Source: Pseudonocardia alni (GTDB lineage: Bacteria; Actinomycetota; Actinomycetes; Mycobacteriales; Pseudonocardiaceae). From it: a DNA stretch of 64,000 bases. The translations under genes were made by a program, and so were the position numbers. Location of the stretch: positions 3,038,001-3,102,000 of the forward strand of contig NZ_PHUJ01000003.1 of assembly GCF_002813375.1 (NCBI RefSeq), in the 5' to 3' direction. Positions 50,396 to 58,809 of this stretch are shown one piece after another. The notes beneath the pieces are model-generated. The model was given only the letters and a program-made list of their open reading frames with translations. It was not told the DNA's origin and did no database searches. How positions within the stretch are numbered: position 1 is the stretch's first letter; each line of letters opens with the position of its first letter.

Positions 50396-50994
50396 TGGCC
50401 AGCGCGACCCCACCGGTCCGGCTCAACCGGACCCTGCTGTTCCTGATCGGGCTCGTCCTGCTCGCCGCGGGCGTGTTCGGGCTGCTGTTCGGCACGGGCG
50501 TCCTGCGCCAGGTGCTTCCCGGGATCGACCCGTCGGTCCCGCTGTTGCCCGCCGGTCTCACGCTGCCCGAGTGGGCGCCGTGGGTGACGCTCGCCGTCGC
50601 CGTCGTGGTCGGGCTGCTGGCGCTGCGCTGGCTGCTCGCCCAGGCCCGGCGCAGGCCGCGCACCTCGGCGTGGACACTGCCGTCCGCGCAGGTGGCGGGC
50701 CGGGACGCCGGGACGACCCGGATCCACTCCGACCACGCCGCGGACGCACTGGCCGCCGACATCGAGAGCTACGACGGCGTACAGCGCGCCGCCGCCGCGC
50801 TCGTCGGGGACCGCCGCCGTCCGGAGATCCACCTGGACGTGACCGCGGACGACGGTGCCGACCTCGCCGCGCTGCGCACCCGGATCACCGACCACGCGCT
50901 GCCGCGGCTGCGGTCCGCACTGGACATCGAGTCCGGGCGCGCCGATCTGGTGCTGCGCCTGGCCGAGGAGAAGGAGCACTCGCGGGTGGGCTGA
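50395..50994 (+). CDS. amaP: Alkaline shock response membrane anchor AmaP
   Basis: 199 residues. Two helices at the N-terminus (LNRTLLFLIGLVLLAAGVFGLLFG; WVTLAVAVVVGLLALRWLL) enclose a short external loop, and a ~110-residue cytoplasmic domain follows (TTRIHSDHAADALAADIESYDGVQRAAAALVG). This is the AmaP layout, which anchors Asp23 to the membrane. ATG 50395 has GGAGG four bases upstream; GTG 50392 is too close to it. Last gene of the cluster, followed by a strong terminator. Confidence 0.8.
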   Translation: MASATPPVRLNRTLLFLIGLVLLAAGVFGLLFGTGVLRQVLPGIDPSVPLLPAGLTLPEWAPWVTLAVAVVVGLLALRWLLAQARRRPRTSAWTLPSAQVAGRDAGTTRIHSDHAADALAADIESYDGVQRAAAALVGDRRRPEIHLDVTADDGADLAALRTRITDHALPRLRSALDIESGRADLVLRLAEEKEHSRVG

Positions 50995-51010
50995 ACACCG
51001 CACGGACACA

Positions 51011-51042
51011 CGACGGGGCCCCGGATCACCGGGGCCCCGTCG
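51011..51042. terminator. Bidirectional 14-bp hairpin after amaP
   Basis: CGACGGGGCCCCGG, loop ATCA, CCGGGGCCCCGTCG; longer with flanking ACA/TGT pairs. It separates the Asp23 cluster from the convergent membrane protein gene. Confidence 0.85.
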
Positions 51043-51057
51043 TCGTGTGCGGGTGGG

Positions 51058-51948
51058 TCAGCGGGACCGGTCGACGAACCCGGCGCCGGCGATCCGCAGG
51101 CCGCTGCCGCCCGCCATGCGCAGCAGCCCGGCCATCGCGATGACCAGACCGGCCATCTCGAAGGTCTCCTCGGTCCCGGCCAGGACGTTGTAGGCGAAGG
51201 ACTGCACGTCACCGGTCTGCTCGAACAGGGCCCCACCGGCCGACTCCAGCCCGACCGCGCCGAGCAGGAACACCGCCGCCCCGGCGACGACGAGCCAGGC
51301 CCCCGGCCGACGCAGCACCATCGGCAGGCACAGCGCCGCGACGACCGCGACGAGCACCACGGCCGGGATGATCCAGGCGTAGGTCAGGAAGCCGCTCGTG
51401 CCGAACGTGGTGTGGATGATCCAGCCGACCTGCTCGTGGTTGGCCGCGGTCTCGTCCATCGCGACGACCGCGCAGGACAGGCTGAGCAGGATCCAGCGCC
51501 ACCGCTCGCGGCGCACCGAGTTCGCCGCGATCAGCGCGAGCAGCGCCGCGTTGGTCAGGTGCATCGCCGAGCTGAACCAGGTCGAGATGTTCAGCTCGGT
51601 GCCCAGCCGGATCGGGGCGGGGATCTCGAACCCGGGCCGCCCGATGCCGTAGACGGCGGCGCCGTAGTGGGCCAGCGCCAGCACGGCGACGATCGCGGCG
51701 GCGGTGCCGACGACCGGCCCGCGACGCAGCAGCGCCAGGTGCGGTGCGCCGGGCGCGGCGGCCTGGGCCTCGGGCGACGGCTCCGCGCGGGACGGGCTCG
51801 CGGCCCCGGGCGCCGCCGCGGGCCGCGGACCGGCCCCGGTGTCCTCGGTGTAGCGCGGGATGACGACCGTGGCCGGGTCGTCGTCGGCGCTGTGCGCGCC
51901 GCGGCCCTGGGCGCCGTGGCCCCGGGCGAGATGGTCCTGGGCGGTCAT
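51058..51948 (-). CDS. Multi-span membrane protein of unknown function
   Basis: 296 residues. The first ~75 are disordered and Pro/Ala-rich. About seven helices follow (VVGTAAAIVAVLALAHYGAAVYG; WFSSAMHLTNAALLALIAANSV; WRWILLSLSCAVVAMDETAANHEQVGW; AWIIPAVVLVAVVAALCLPMVL and others). Polar conserved-looking residues lie in the membrane (MDETAANHE). I do not recognise the family, although an ordered membrane pattern with acidic residues suggests a transporter or sensor. ATG 51948. Confidence 0.6.
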   Translation of the reverse strand: MTAQDHLARGHGAQGRGAHSADDDPATVVIPRYTEDTGAGPRPAAAPGAASPSRAEPSPEAQAAAPGAPHLALLRRGPVVGTAAAIVAVLALAHYGAAVYGIGRPGFEIPAPIRLGTELNISTWFSSAMHLTNAALLALIAANSVRRERWRWILLSLSCAVVAMDETAANHEQVGWIIHTTFGTSGFLTYAWIIPAVVLVAVVAALCLPMVLRRPGAWLVVAGAAVFLLGAVGLESAGGALFEQTGDVQSFAYNVLAGTEETFEMAGLVIAMAGLLRMAGGSGLRIAGAGFVDRSR

Positions 51949-52056
51949 GTCCCCTCCTCCTCACCACGCGGCCGGGCGGCATCGGTGGACGACGTCGACT
52001 CCGACCGCCAGGTGGCTGGAAGGTAAACGAGCGTATGTCCGCCGGGAAACGCGGGG

Positions 52057-53031
52057 TCAGCTCCAGGGGCGCGCGGAGCGGGTGGCCCAGTACTGCTCGG
52101 CCGGCTCGGCCAGCGCGGTGAGCTCCTCGGCCACGTCCGCGGGCAGCGTGAGCTCCGCGCCCGCGAGGTTCGACGCGAGCTGGTCGGTCCCGACCGGGCC
52201 GAGGAGCACCCGCCACGCCCACGGGTTCGCCAGCGCCGCGGCGACGGCGATCCGGTCCAGCGGCACCCCCGTGCGTACCGCCAGCGCCGCCGCCGCGCGG
52301 GCACCCTCGGTGCCGTCCTCGCCGCCGGGGAGGAGCCTGCCGTTCGCGAAGACCTCCTTCACGATCACCCGGGCCCCGGCGTCGGCGGCCTCGGCCAGCG
52401 CCGGGCCCACCGAGGGTTCGAGCGGATTCCAGGTGCTCTGGAACGAGGTGAACAGCGGTTCGCCGTCCACCCGGACGTCGAGCGCCCGGCGCACCGCGTC
52501 GGCCTGGGCGGGGCCGGAGGTGGAGATGCCGACCCGGATCCCCCGGTCGCGCAGGTGAGCCATCGCGCGGTGGACGCGCCCGTCGTCGAGGACGCCGGTG
52601 TCGAGCGTCGCGGAGTGCACGTGGTAGGTCCCGAGGTGGTCGCCGAGCAGCTCGCGGCTCAGCGCGTACTGCTCGGTGAAGGCGTCGAGCGAGTGGTCCT
52701 TGACCTCGTGGGTGTCGGCGTCGGTCCGCCACCCGCCCACGTAGCGGTAGCCCCACTTCGAGCCGATCTCGACGGGGTCCTCACCGCCGGTGACCCCGGG
52801 CCGGTCGGCGAGCCAGCCGGCGAGGAACTCCTCGGCGCGGCCGTAGGAGCGGGCGACGTCGAGGTAGCGGACGCCCGCGGCGTACGCGGCGTCGAGCAGT
52901 GCGCGGGAGCGGTCGCGCAGGGTGGCGACGTCGCGGTCGTCGCCGAGCTCGCCGGCGCGGCCGGAGGTGATGTAGGCGGGGCGGGCGATCGCGGCCAGGC
53001 CGAGGCCGAGGCGGTGGGCGGGGGCGGGCAT
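52057..53031 (-). CDS. Aldo/keto reductase family protein
   Basis: 324 residues, TIM-barrel AKR. Catalytic Asp and Tyr lie in RYLDVARSYGRAEEFL and the Lys in GSKWGYRYVGGW; the substrate-loop His is in YHVHSATLDTG. It groups with bacterial AKRs such as those in which an Asp replaces part of the tetrad. It reduces carbonyl compounds with NADPH. Divergent from the chrB-like gene. ATG 53031 removes a longer upstream frame with unusual composition. Confidence 0.87.
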   Translation of the reverse strand: MPAPAHRLGLGLAAIARPAYITSGRAGELGDDRDVATLRDRSRALLDAAYAAGVRYLDVARSYGRAEEFLAGWLADRPGVTGGEDPVEIGSKWGYRYVGGWRTDADTHEVKDHSLDAFTEQYALSRELLGDHLGTYHVHSATLDTGVLDDGRVHRAMAHLRDRGIRVGISTSGPAQADAVRRALDVRVDGEPLFTSFQSTWNPLEPSVGPALAEAADAGARVIVKEVFANGRLLPGGEDGTEGARAAAALAVRTGVPLDRIAVAAALANPWAWRVLLGPVGTDQLASNLAGAELTLPADVAEELTALAEPAEQYWATRSARPWS

Positions 53032-53116
53032 GGCCCCAGCCTGCCGCACCCGACGGCGGTGCCGCACTCGACGAAACACCTGTTGCATGCCGGTGTCGGC
53101 CGGTACCGTCCTGGGC

Positions 53117-53683
53117 ATGACCGACGCGCCGTCCGGTGGCTGGGTCCTACTGCTCGCGCAGCTGCCCGCCTCCCCCTCGAGCCCCCGGGTCACGCTGTGG
53201 CGCCGGGCCCGCGCCGCGGGCGCGGTCGGCCTGCAGAACGGCGCGTGGGTGCTGCCGGCGACCGACGAGCACCGCACGTTCCTGGAGGGGCTCGCGGCCT
53301 ACGTCCGCGAGTCCGGCGGGACCGCGTACGCCCTCGACGTCGCCGCCGGGACCAGCGACGACGGCATCGTCGCCCGGATCCGCGCCGAGCGCGGCAAGGA
53401 GTTCGGTGAGTTCACCGAGCGCGGCGACGCGCTGCTGGCGGAGCTGGAGAAGGAGTCCGCCCGGGACAACTACTCCTTCGCCGAGCTGGAGGAGAACGAG
53501 CAGGACCTGGAGCGGCTCACCCGCTGGCTGGCCACGATCTCGTCCCGGGACTTCTTCCCCGACGAGCGCGGCAAGGACGCCGAGGCCCTCCTGGACCGCT
53601 GCCGGCGCGCGCTCGACGCGTTCACCGCCGCCGTCTACCGCGCCGAGGGCGTGGCCCCCGACCTGCCGCCGCGTACGGACTGA
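53117..53683 (+). CDS. ChrB-like chromate-resistance regulator, N-terminal domain only
   Basis: 188 residues that resemble the N-terminal domain of ChrB: GGWVLLLAQLPASPSSPRVTLWRRARAAGAVGLQNGAWVLP, the PaaX-like winged helix. The later region (REKEFGEFTERGDALLAELEKES onwards) is charged and helical. The usual C-terminal ChrB domain and the ChrA transporter are absent. It lies 15 bases upstream of a P-type ATPase on the same strand, so it may control an ion transporter in place of ChrA. Confidence 0.8.
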   Translation: MTDAPSGGWVLLLAQLPASPSSPRVTLWRRARAAGAVGLQNGAWVLPATDEHRTFLEGLAAYVRESGGTAYALDVAAGTSDDGIVARIRAERGKEFGEFTERGDALLAELEKESARDNYSFAELEENEQDLERLTRWLATISSRDFFPDERGKDAEALLDRCRRALDAFTAAVYRAEGVAPDLPPRTD

Positions 53684-53698
53684 GCCCGTGAGCAGCCC

Positions 53699-56227
53699 GT
53701 GAGCAGCGGGGCGCACGCCACGACCGGCGCGGCCGTGGTCGACGGCCTCGGTACGGACGCACTGCGGGGCCTCACCGGCGCCGAGGCCGCGGCGCGGCGG
53801 GGGCGGCACGGTCCCAACCGGTGGGTCGTCCCGCGTCGGGTCACCTTCCTGCGGGTGCTCGCCGACGAGGTCACCGAGCCGATGATGCTGCTGCTCGCGG
53901 CGATCGCGGTGCTCTACGGCGTCTGGGGGCGGCTCGACGACACCGTCGCCGTCGTCGTGATCATCGCGGCGGTCGTCGGTGTCGAGGTGTTCGCCGAGTT
54001 CCGCGCGAAGTCGGTCATCGCCTCGCTCGGCGAGCTCACCGCCCCGACGACGCCGGTGGTGCGCGACGGGAGCACCGTCTCGGTCGGGGTCGACGACATC
54101 GTGCCCGGCGACCTCGTGCCGCTGGCCGCGGGCTCGCGGGTGCCCGCCGACCTGCGCCTGGTCGAGACCTGGGGGCTGCGCGTCGACGAGTCGACCCTCA
54201 CCGGGGAACCCGTCGCCGCCCCCAAGGATGCCGCCCGGGTGCTCTCCGGCGACACCGCGTTGGCCGAGCGGGCGAACCTGGTGTTCGCCGGGACGACGGT
54301 CGTCGCCGGGTGGGCCCGCGGCGTCGTCGTCGCGACGGGGACGGCCACCGAGCTCGGCACACTCACCGGGCTCGTCGCCGCCGCGCGGCCGCCCCGTACG
54401 GCACTCCAGCAGGCCATGCGCGAGCTCGCCGGCAGCCTCGCGACACTGGCGATCGCGTTCAGCGTGCTCGTCCCGCTGATCGGGGTGCTGACCGGGCGGC
54501 CGTGGCGGGAGATGGTGCTGACCGGGCTCACCCTGGCCTTCGCGACGGTCCCGGAGGAGCTGCCGATCATCGTCAGCCTGGTGCTCGGGCTCGGCGCGCA
54601 CCGGCTGTCGCGGCGGCGCGGGCTGGTCCGGCGGCTGCGCGCGGCGGAGGCCCTCGGGCTGGTGACGGTGCTCGCCACCGACAAGACAGGCACGCTCACC
54701 CGCAACCGGATGGCCGTCGCGCGGGTCGAACCGGCCCCGGGCGTCGACGACGACACCCTGCTGGGCCTCGGCGCGGCCTGCACCGAGACCGCCCCCGAGC
54801 CCGACGGCGGCTGGTCCGGTGACCCGACCGACGTCGCGTTCCTCGTCGCGGCCCGCGACCGGGGCCTGCCGACGCCCGCCGAACCGGTCGCCCGGTTCCC
54901 GTTCGATCCCGGCCGGGAGACGATGACGGTCGTCCTGCCCGCCGGCGCGTCCGGCACCGCCACGGTGGTGACCACCGGCTCGCCGGAGTCGGTGCTGGCC
55001 CGCTGCGCGGCGCCGTCGCCGGAGACCGCGGGCCGGGTCGCCGCGCTCGCCGCCCGCGGCCTGCGGGTGATCGCGGTGGCGAGCAGGCCGGCGTCGCAGG
55101 TCCCGGCGACCGTCGGCGACGCCGAGCGCGACCTCGTCCTCGCGGGGGTCGTGGCGCTGTCCGACCCGCCGCGCCCGGGCGCCGCCGAGGCCGTCGCCGC
55201 CGCGCGGCGGGCCGGGGTGCGGGTGGTGATGGTGACCGGCGACCACCCCGCCTGCGCCCGGGCCGTCGCCGCGGAGGTCGGGATCGACCCGGACCCGGTG
55301 CTGACCGGCCGCGACCTCGACGGTCTCGACGACGCGACGCTGGCCGCCGCCGTCGCGTCGACGCCGGTGTTCGCCCGTGTCTCACCCGCACACAAGCTGC
55401 GCCTGGTCACGGCGCTGCAGGCCGGCGGGGAGGTGGTGGCGGTGACCGGGGACGGCGTGAACGACGCCCCCGCGCTCGCCCGGGCCGACGTCGGCGTGGC
55501 CATGGGCTCGTCGGGAACCGATGTGGCGCGCGAGGCGGCCGGGCTGGTCCTGGCCGACGACGACGTCTCCACCCTCACCCGGGCCCTGCACGAGGGCCGC
55601 ACGCTGCACGGGAACCTGCGCAAGGGCGTCGCCTACTACCTGGCCTGCAAGGCCGGGCTGGTCGCGACCGTCGCCGCCGGGGTGCTCACCGGGATGGCCG
55701 TACCGTTCACCCCGATCCAGATCGTGGTGCTGGAGATGTTCATGGACATCGCGGGGAGCGCGACCTTCGCCGCGGAACCCGCCGAGCGCGACGCCATGAC
55801 CCGCCCACCGCGCGCCCCGGGTGCACGCTTCCTGGACCGGGCCCTGCTCGGCGACCTCGCCGCGGGGGCGGCGGCGTTGTTCGTCGCCGTCGGCGGGCTG
55901 TACCTGGTGACCGCCTCGCAGACGGTCGCGTTCGTGGGCTGGCTGTCCGGGCACCTGGCGCTGGCCTGGGTGATGCGTACCGAGCGGACGCCGGTGCTGC
56001 GGGCGGGGCTGTTCGCGAACCGGTTCCTGCCGTGGTGGACGGTGGTGACCGCCGTGGCGGTGTGGGTGGTCACGACCGTGCCGGTGCTGCGGGAGACGCT
56101 GCGGCTCACCCCGCTGACCGGTCCGCAGTGGACGGCGGCGGTGCTGGTGCCGGTGGCCGCGGTCGCGGTGCTGGAGCTGCGCAAGGCCGGGCGACGGCGG
56201 GCCGCCACGGGGCGCCCGTCGGGGTGA
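53699..56227 (+). CDS. P-type cation-transporting ATPase (P2/P4-like)
   Basis: 842 residues. The actuator motif TLTGEP (~168), helix-4 ATVPEELPIIVS (~285), phosphorylation site DKTGT (~328) and hinge GDGVNDAP (~584) are all intact, with ten predicted helices. PEEL in helix 4 occurs in Ca/Mn-type P2 pumps, and no heavy-metal N-terminal domain is seen, so Ca2+ or Mn2+ is more likely than Cu or Zn. GTG 53699 is in frame; another GTG 11 bases upstream is not. It probably forms an operon with the chrB-like gene. Confidence 0.9.
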   Translation: MSSGAHATTGAAVVDGLGTDALRGLTGAEAAARRGRHGPNRWVVPRRVTFLRVLADEVTEPMMLLLAAIAVLYGVWGRLDDTVAVVVIIAAVVGVEVFAEFRAKSVIASLGELTAPTTPVVRDGSTVSVGVDDIVPGDLVPLAAGSRVPADLRLVETWGLRVDESTLTGEPVAAPKDAARVLSGDTALAERANLVFAGTTVVAGWARGVVVATGTATELGTLTGLVAAARPPRTALQQAMRELAGSLATLAIAFSVLVPLIGVLTGRPWREMVLTGLTLAFATVPEELPIIVSLVLGLGAHRLSRRRGLVRRLRAAEALGLVTVLATDKTGTLTRNRMAVARVEPAPGVDDDTLLGLGAACTETAPEPDGGWSGDPTDVAFLVAARDRGLPTPAEPVARFPFDPGRETMTVVLPAGASGTATVVTTGSPESVLARCAAPSPETAGRVAALAARGLRVIAVASRPASQVPATVGDAERDLVLAGVVALSDPPRPGAAEAVAAARRAGVRVVMVTGDHPACARAVAAEVGIDPDPVLTGRDLDGLDDATLAAAVASTPVFARVSPAHKLRLVTALQAGGEVVAVTGDGVNDAPALARADVGVAMGSSGTDVAREAAGLVLADDDVSTLTRALHEGRTLHGNLRKGVAYYLACKAGLVATVAAGVLTGMAVPFTPIQIVVLEMFMDIAGSATFAAEPAERDAMTRPPRAPGARFLDRALLGDLAAGAAALFVAVGGLYLVTASQTVAFVGWLSGHLALAWVMRTERTPVLRAGLFANRFLPWWTVVTAVAVWVVTTVPVLRETLRLTPLTGPQWTAAVLVPVAAVAVLELRKAGRRRAATGRPSG

Positions 56228-56247
56228 TCCGTGCTAGACCACCGGTC

Positions 56248-56961
56248 GTGAACGGATCGGTCCTGTCCCGCCCGGCCCCCGAGCCGCCCCGCACCGTCGC
56301 CGTCGGCGACGACCCCGACCAGGTCATGGACCTGTGGCCGGACGGCGGGCCCGGCCGCCCGCTGGTCGTGCTGGTGCACGGCGGGTTCTGGCGGCCCCCG
56401 ATCGACCGGACGCACCTGCGGTCGATGGCGGCCGCACTGAACGCGCTGGGGCTGCCGGTGGCCTCGCTGGAGTACCGCCGGGTGCCCGGCGACCCGGACG
56501 CGACGGTCGCCGACGTGCTCGCCGGTCTGCGGGCCGCCCGCGCCGTCGCCGGTCCGGTCGTCGCGGTGGGGCACTCCGCGGGCGGGCACCTGGTACTGCA
56601 CGCCGCGGCCGTCGAGCCGTCGCTGCTGCGGGCGACGGTGCCGCTCGCCCCGGTCGCGGACCTGGCACTGGCCGACGCGGAGCACCTCGGCGACGGCGCG
56701 GTCCGCGCCTACCTCGGCGGCCCGGCGGCCGGGCGCACCGACCTGGACCCGGCGGCGGGCCCGACCCCGCCCGGGCCGGTGACGATCGTGCACGGCGACG
56801 CCGACGACCGCGTCCCGCTGGGCGTCTCCCGCTCCTACGCCGGCCGGCACCCGTCGGTGCGGCTGGTCGAGCTGCCCGGCTGCGACCACTTCGCGGTGGT
56901 CGACCCGCTGTCGGCGGCCTGGGAGACGGTGACCCGGGAGATCCTGGCGGCGGCGACGTGA
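56248..56961 (+). CDS. Alpha/beta hydrolase (kynurenine formamidase/BD-FAE-like)
   Basis: 237 residues. HGGFWRPPIDRTHLR is the HGGxW oxyanion loop, GHSAGGHL the nucleophile elbow at ~residue 115, HGDADDRVP the acid and GCDHFAVVDP the His. HGGFW is typical of the arylformamidase-like BD-FAE group. GTG 56224 would overlap the ATPase stop, but the codons before 56248 include AGA, unusual here, so GTG 56248 is preferred. Its stop overlaps the thioesterase GTG. Confidence 0.87.
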   Translation: MNGSVLSRPAPEPPRTVAVGDDPDQVMDLWPDGGPGRPLVVLVHGGFWRPPIDRTHLRSMAAALNALGLPVASLEYRRVPGDPDATVADVLAGLRAARAVAGPVVAVGHSAGGHLVLHAAAVEPSLLRATVPLAPVADLALADAEHLGDGAVRAYLGGPAAGRTDLDPAAGPTPPGPVTIVHGDADDRVPLGVSRSYAGRHPSVRLVELPGCDHFAVVDPLSAAWETVTREILAAAT

Positions 56962-57422
56962 CCGCGCCCGGTGGCCTGCCCCGCCACCAGCTCACGATGA
57001 CCGTGCTGATGACCCCGGACATGGCGAACTTCTCCGGCAACGTCCACGGCGGTGCGATCCTGAAGCTGCTCGACCAGGTCGCGTTCTCCTGTGCGAGCCG
57101 CTGGGCCGGGACCTACGTCGTGACGCTCTCGGTCGACCGGGTCCGCTTCCGCGAACCGATCTACATCGGCGAGCTCGTGACCTTCCTGGCGTCGGTGAAC
57201 GACACCGGGCGCAGCTCGATGGAGATCGGCATCCGGGTCACCACGGAGAACATCACCGAGCGGACCCAGCGGCACGCCAACAGCTGCTACTTCACGATGG
57301 TCGCGATGGACGAGCACCGGCGTCCGGTCCCGGTCCCGGAGCTGGTCCCGTCGACCGACACCGAGCGCCGTCGCCGGGACGGGGCGCGCAGGCGTCGCGA
57401 GGCGCGCCGGGCCGGCGGCTGA
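56958..57422 (+). CDS. Acyl-CoA thioesterase (hot-dog fold)
   Basis: 154 residues, YciA/BFIT-type hot dog: VLMTPDMANFSGNVHGGAILKLLDQVAFSCASRWAG with the catalytic Asn/Asp region, and YIGELVTFLASVNDTGRSSMEIGIRV. It hydrolyses medium- or long-chain acyl-CoA. An Arg-rich tail follows the domain. GTG 56958 overlaps the hydrolase stop (GTGA); the pump, esterase and thioesterase genes thus form one transcription unit. Ends before a hairpin shared with the convergent chaplin-like gene. Confidence 0.88.
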   Translation: MTAPGGLPRHQLTMTVLMTPDMANFSGNVHGGAILKLLDQVAFSCASRWAGTYVVTLSVDRVRFREPIYIGELVTFLASVNDTGRSSMEIGIRVTTENITERTQRHANSCYFTMVAMDEHRRPVPVPELVPSTDTERRRRDGARRRREARRAGG

Positions 57423-57437
57423 CCCCGGACACGACGG

Positions 57438-57467
57438 TGCCCCGGGACCACACGGTCCCGGGGCACG
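57438..57467. terminator. 13-bp hairpin, chaplin-like gene 1 / thioesterase
   Basis: GTGCCCCGGGACC, loop ACAC, GGTCCCGGGGCAC. It is the same core sequence as the hairpin at 58155, pointing to a duplicated gene-plus-terminator unit. Confidence 0.85.
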
Positions 57468-57483
57468 TCGAGGTACGGGGAGG

Positions 57484-57879
57484 TCAGTTGACCGAGTCGC
57501 CCGCGCCGGAGGTCTGGCCGCAGCTGTCGGACTGGTCGGTGGCCGAGTCGCCGGAGACCGCCTTGGCCTTGCCACCCAGGCCGAGGGCGCCGGTGACGCC
57601 GCTCAGGAGGTTCGCGTCCTCGACCGGGACCTGCACGCCCAGCACGTTGACCGGGATGTTGTTGTTGCAGACCTGGATCGGCACGTTGACGTTGTTGCCG
57701 CTCAGGCCACCCGCGAGCAGGCCCTTCGCGTCCTTGTCGATGTGGCCCGACTCGTGGTTGCCGTGGTGCTTGCCGTCCTTGGCGGAGTCGCCCGCGTAGT
57801 CGCCGGCGAAGGCCAGCGGGGAGACGGCGAGCAGGGACGCGGCGGACGCCGCGACGATGATTCCGGCCTTCTTCAGCAC
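57484..57879 (-). CDS. Chaplin-like small secreted protein 1
   Basis: 131 residues starting at GTG 57879 behind AGGAGAAGAACT. Signal peptide about residues 1-25 (IIVAASAASLLAVSPLAFA). The mature protein has a His/Asp-rich segment (KHHGNHESGHIDKDAKG), then the chaplin-like block NNVNVPIQVCNNNIPVNVLGVQVPVEDANLLSG and a second half with AVSGDSATDQSDSCGQ. Two cysteines may form a disulfide. Chaplins self-assemble at air-water interfaces on aerial hyphae. The paralog at 58208 shares the core, stop context and terminator. Confidence 0.78.
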   Translation of the reverse strand: MLKKAGIIVAASAASLLAVSPLAFAGDYAGDSAKDGKHHGNHESGHIDKDAKGLLAGGLSGNNVNVPIQVCNNNIPVNVLGVQVPVEDANLLSGVTGALGLGGKAKAVSGDSATDQSDSCGQTSGAGDSVN

Positions 57880-58207
57880 AGTTCTTCTCCTGATGAGGTG
57901 TCAGGGCCGTGGTGAAGGCCCCGTTCCATGACGGCACGCTGACAAAAAAGGGGGAGCCCGTGCCGACTGGCTGCGAATCTAGCTGCGCGGGAGAGCCCGA
58001 ACAATTCCTCTACCACCATCGGGTGGCCGAATTACTTTCCGTTCGGATACTCCCACGATCGGGTCGAATGCGATCGGGGCGAACCACCCGGAGCCGCGCC
58101 GGGACCGTCGACGACGACCACGGCGGGTGGTCATGCGACCCTGCCCCGGACACGGACGTGCCCCGGGACCGCGAGGGTCCCGGGGCACGTCAGCGACGAG
58201 GAGTCGG
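57880..58207. other. Leader and promoter region between the two chaplin-like genes
   Basis: Contains the promoter of chaplin-like gene 1, the terminator of gene 2, and an element GACAAA-N3-GGGGGAGCCCG at 57941-57960 that recurs before gene 2 (58612-58629). The AT-richer stretch near 57995-58060 may hold the promoter. No gene is seen. Confidence 0.5.
58155..58191 (-). terminator. 16-bp hairpin after chaplin-like gene 2
   Basis: GACGTGCCCCGGGACC, five-base loop, and its perfect complement. The 13-bp core is identical to the hairpin at 57438. Confidence 0.85.
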
Positions 58208-58555
58208 TCAGTTGACCGAGTCGCCCGCGCCGGCCTCCTGGCCGCAGGTGTCGGACTGGTCGGTGGCGGAGTCGCCCGACACGGCCTTGCCCTTGCCCGC
58301 GATGCCGGCGGCACCGGTCAGGCCGTTGCCCGCAGCGGCGTCCTCGACCGGAACCTGGACACCCAGGACGTTGACCGGCACGTTGTTGTTGCACGCCTGG
58401 ACCGGGACCTGGGCGTTGTTGCCGTTGGCACCCGCGACGAGGCCCTTGGCGTCCTTGTCGATGACGCTGTCCGAGCCGGCGAACGCCAGCGGCGACAGGC
58501 CGATCAGGGCAACGGCGGACACGGCGGCGACGAAACCGGCCTTCTTCTTCTGCAC
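58208..58555 (-). CDS. Chaplin-like small secreted protein 2
   Basis: 115 residues from GTG 58555, chosen because AGGAGAAGACT precedes it exactly as in the paralog; a GTG seven codons upstream lacks one. Signal peptide through ~residue 26 (GFVAAVSAVALIGLSPLAFA). The mature part has IDKDAKGLVAGANGNNAQVPVQACNNNVPVNVLGVQVPVEDA and ends SATDQSDTCGQEAGAGDSVN, nearly the same C-terminus as protein 1. It lacks the His-rich segment. Duplicated from or to protein 1; a role in hyphal surface assembly is inferred. Confidence 0.78.
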   Translation of the reverse strand: MQKKKAGFVAAVSAVALIGLSPLAFAGSDSVIDKDAKGLVAGANGNNAQVPVQACNNNVPVNVLGVQVPVEDAAAGNGLTGAAGIAGKGKAVSGDSATDQSDTCGQEAGAGDSVN

Positions 58556-58809
58556 AGTCTTCTCCTGGTGAGTCACGGATCCATTCGGATCCGGGCACGT
58601 GCCGGCCCGACGACAAAGGGGGGAGCCCGAACCGGCTGAGAAGAACCGTAATGGCGGGAAAGGTGCCCATCAAGCTCAGAACACCATCGTGGGGAACAAT
58701 CACCGAGCGTCAGATATTCACACGATATGGTGTCGTCGCCGAGTCGGCGATTCTGCACGACGACGGGGCGGAACCGCGCCCGGCCCCGCCCCGTCCGCTC
58801 GGACGTGCG

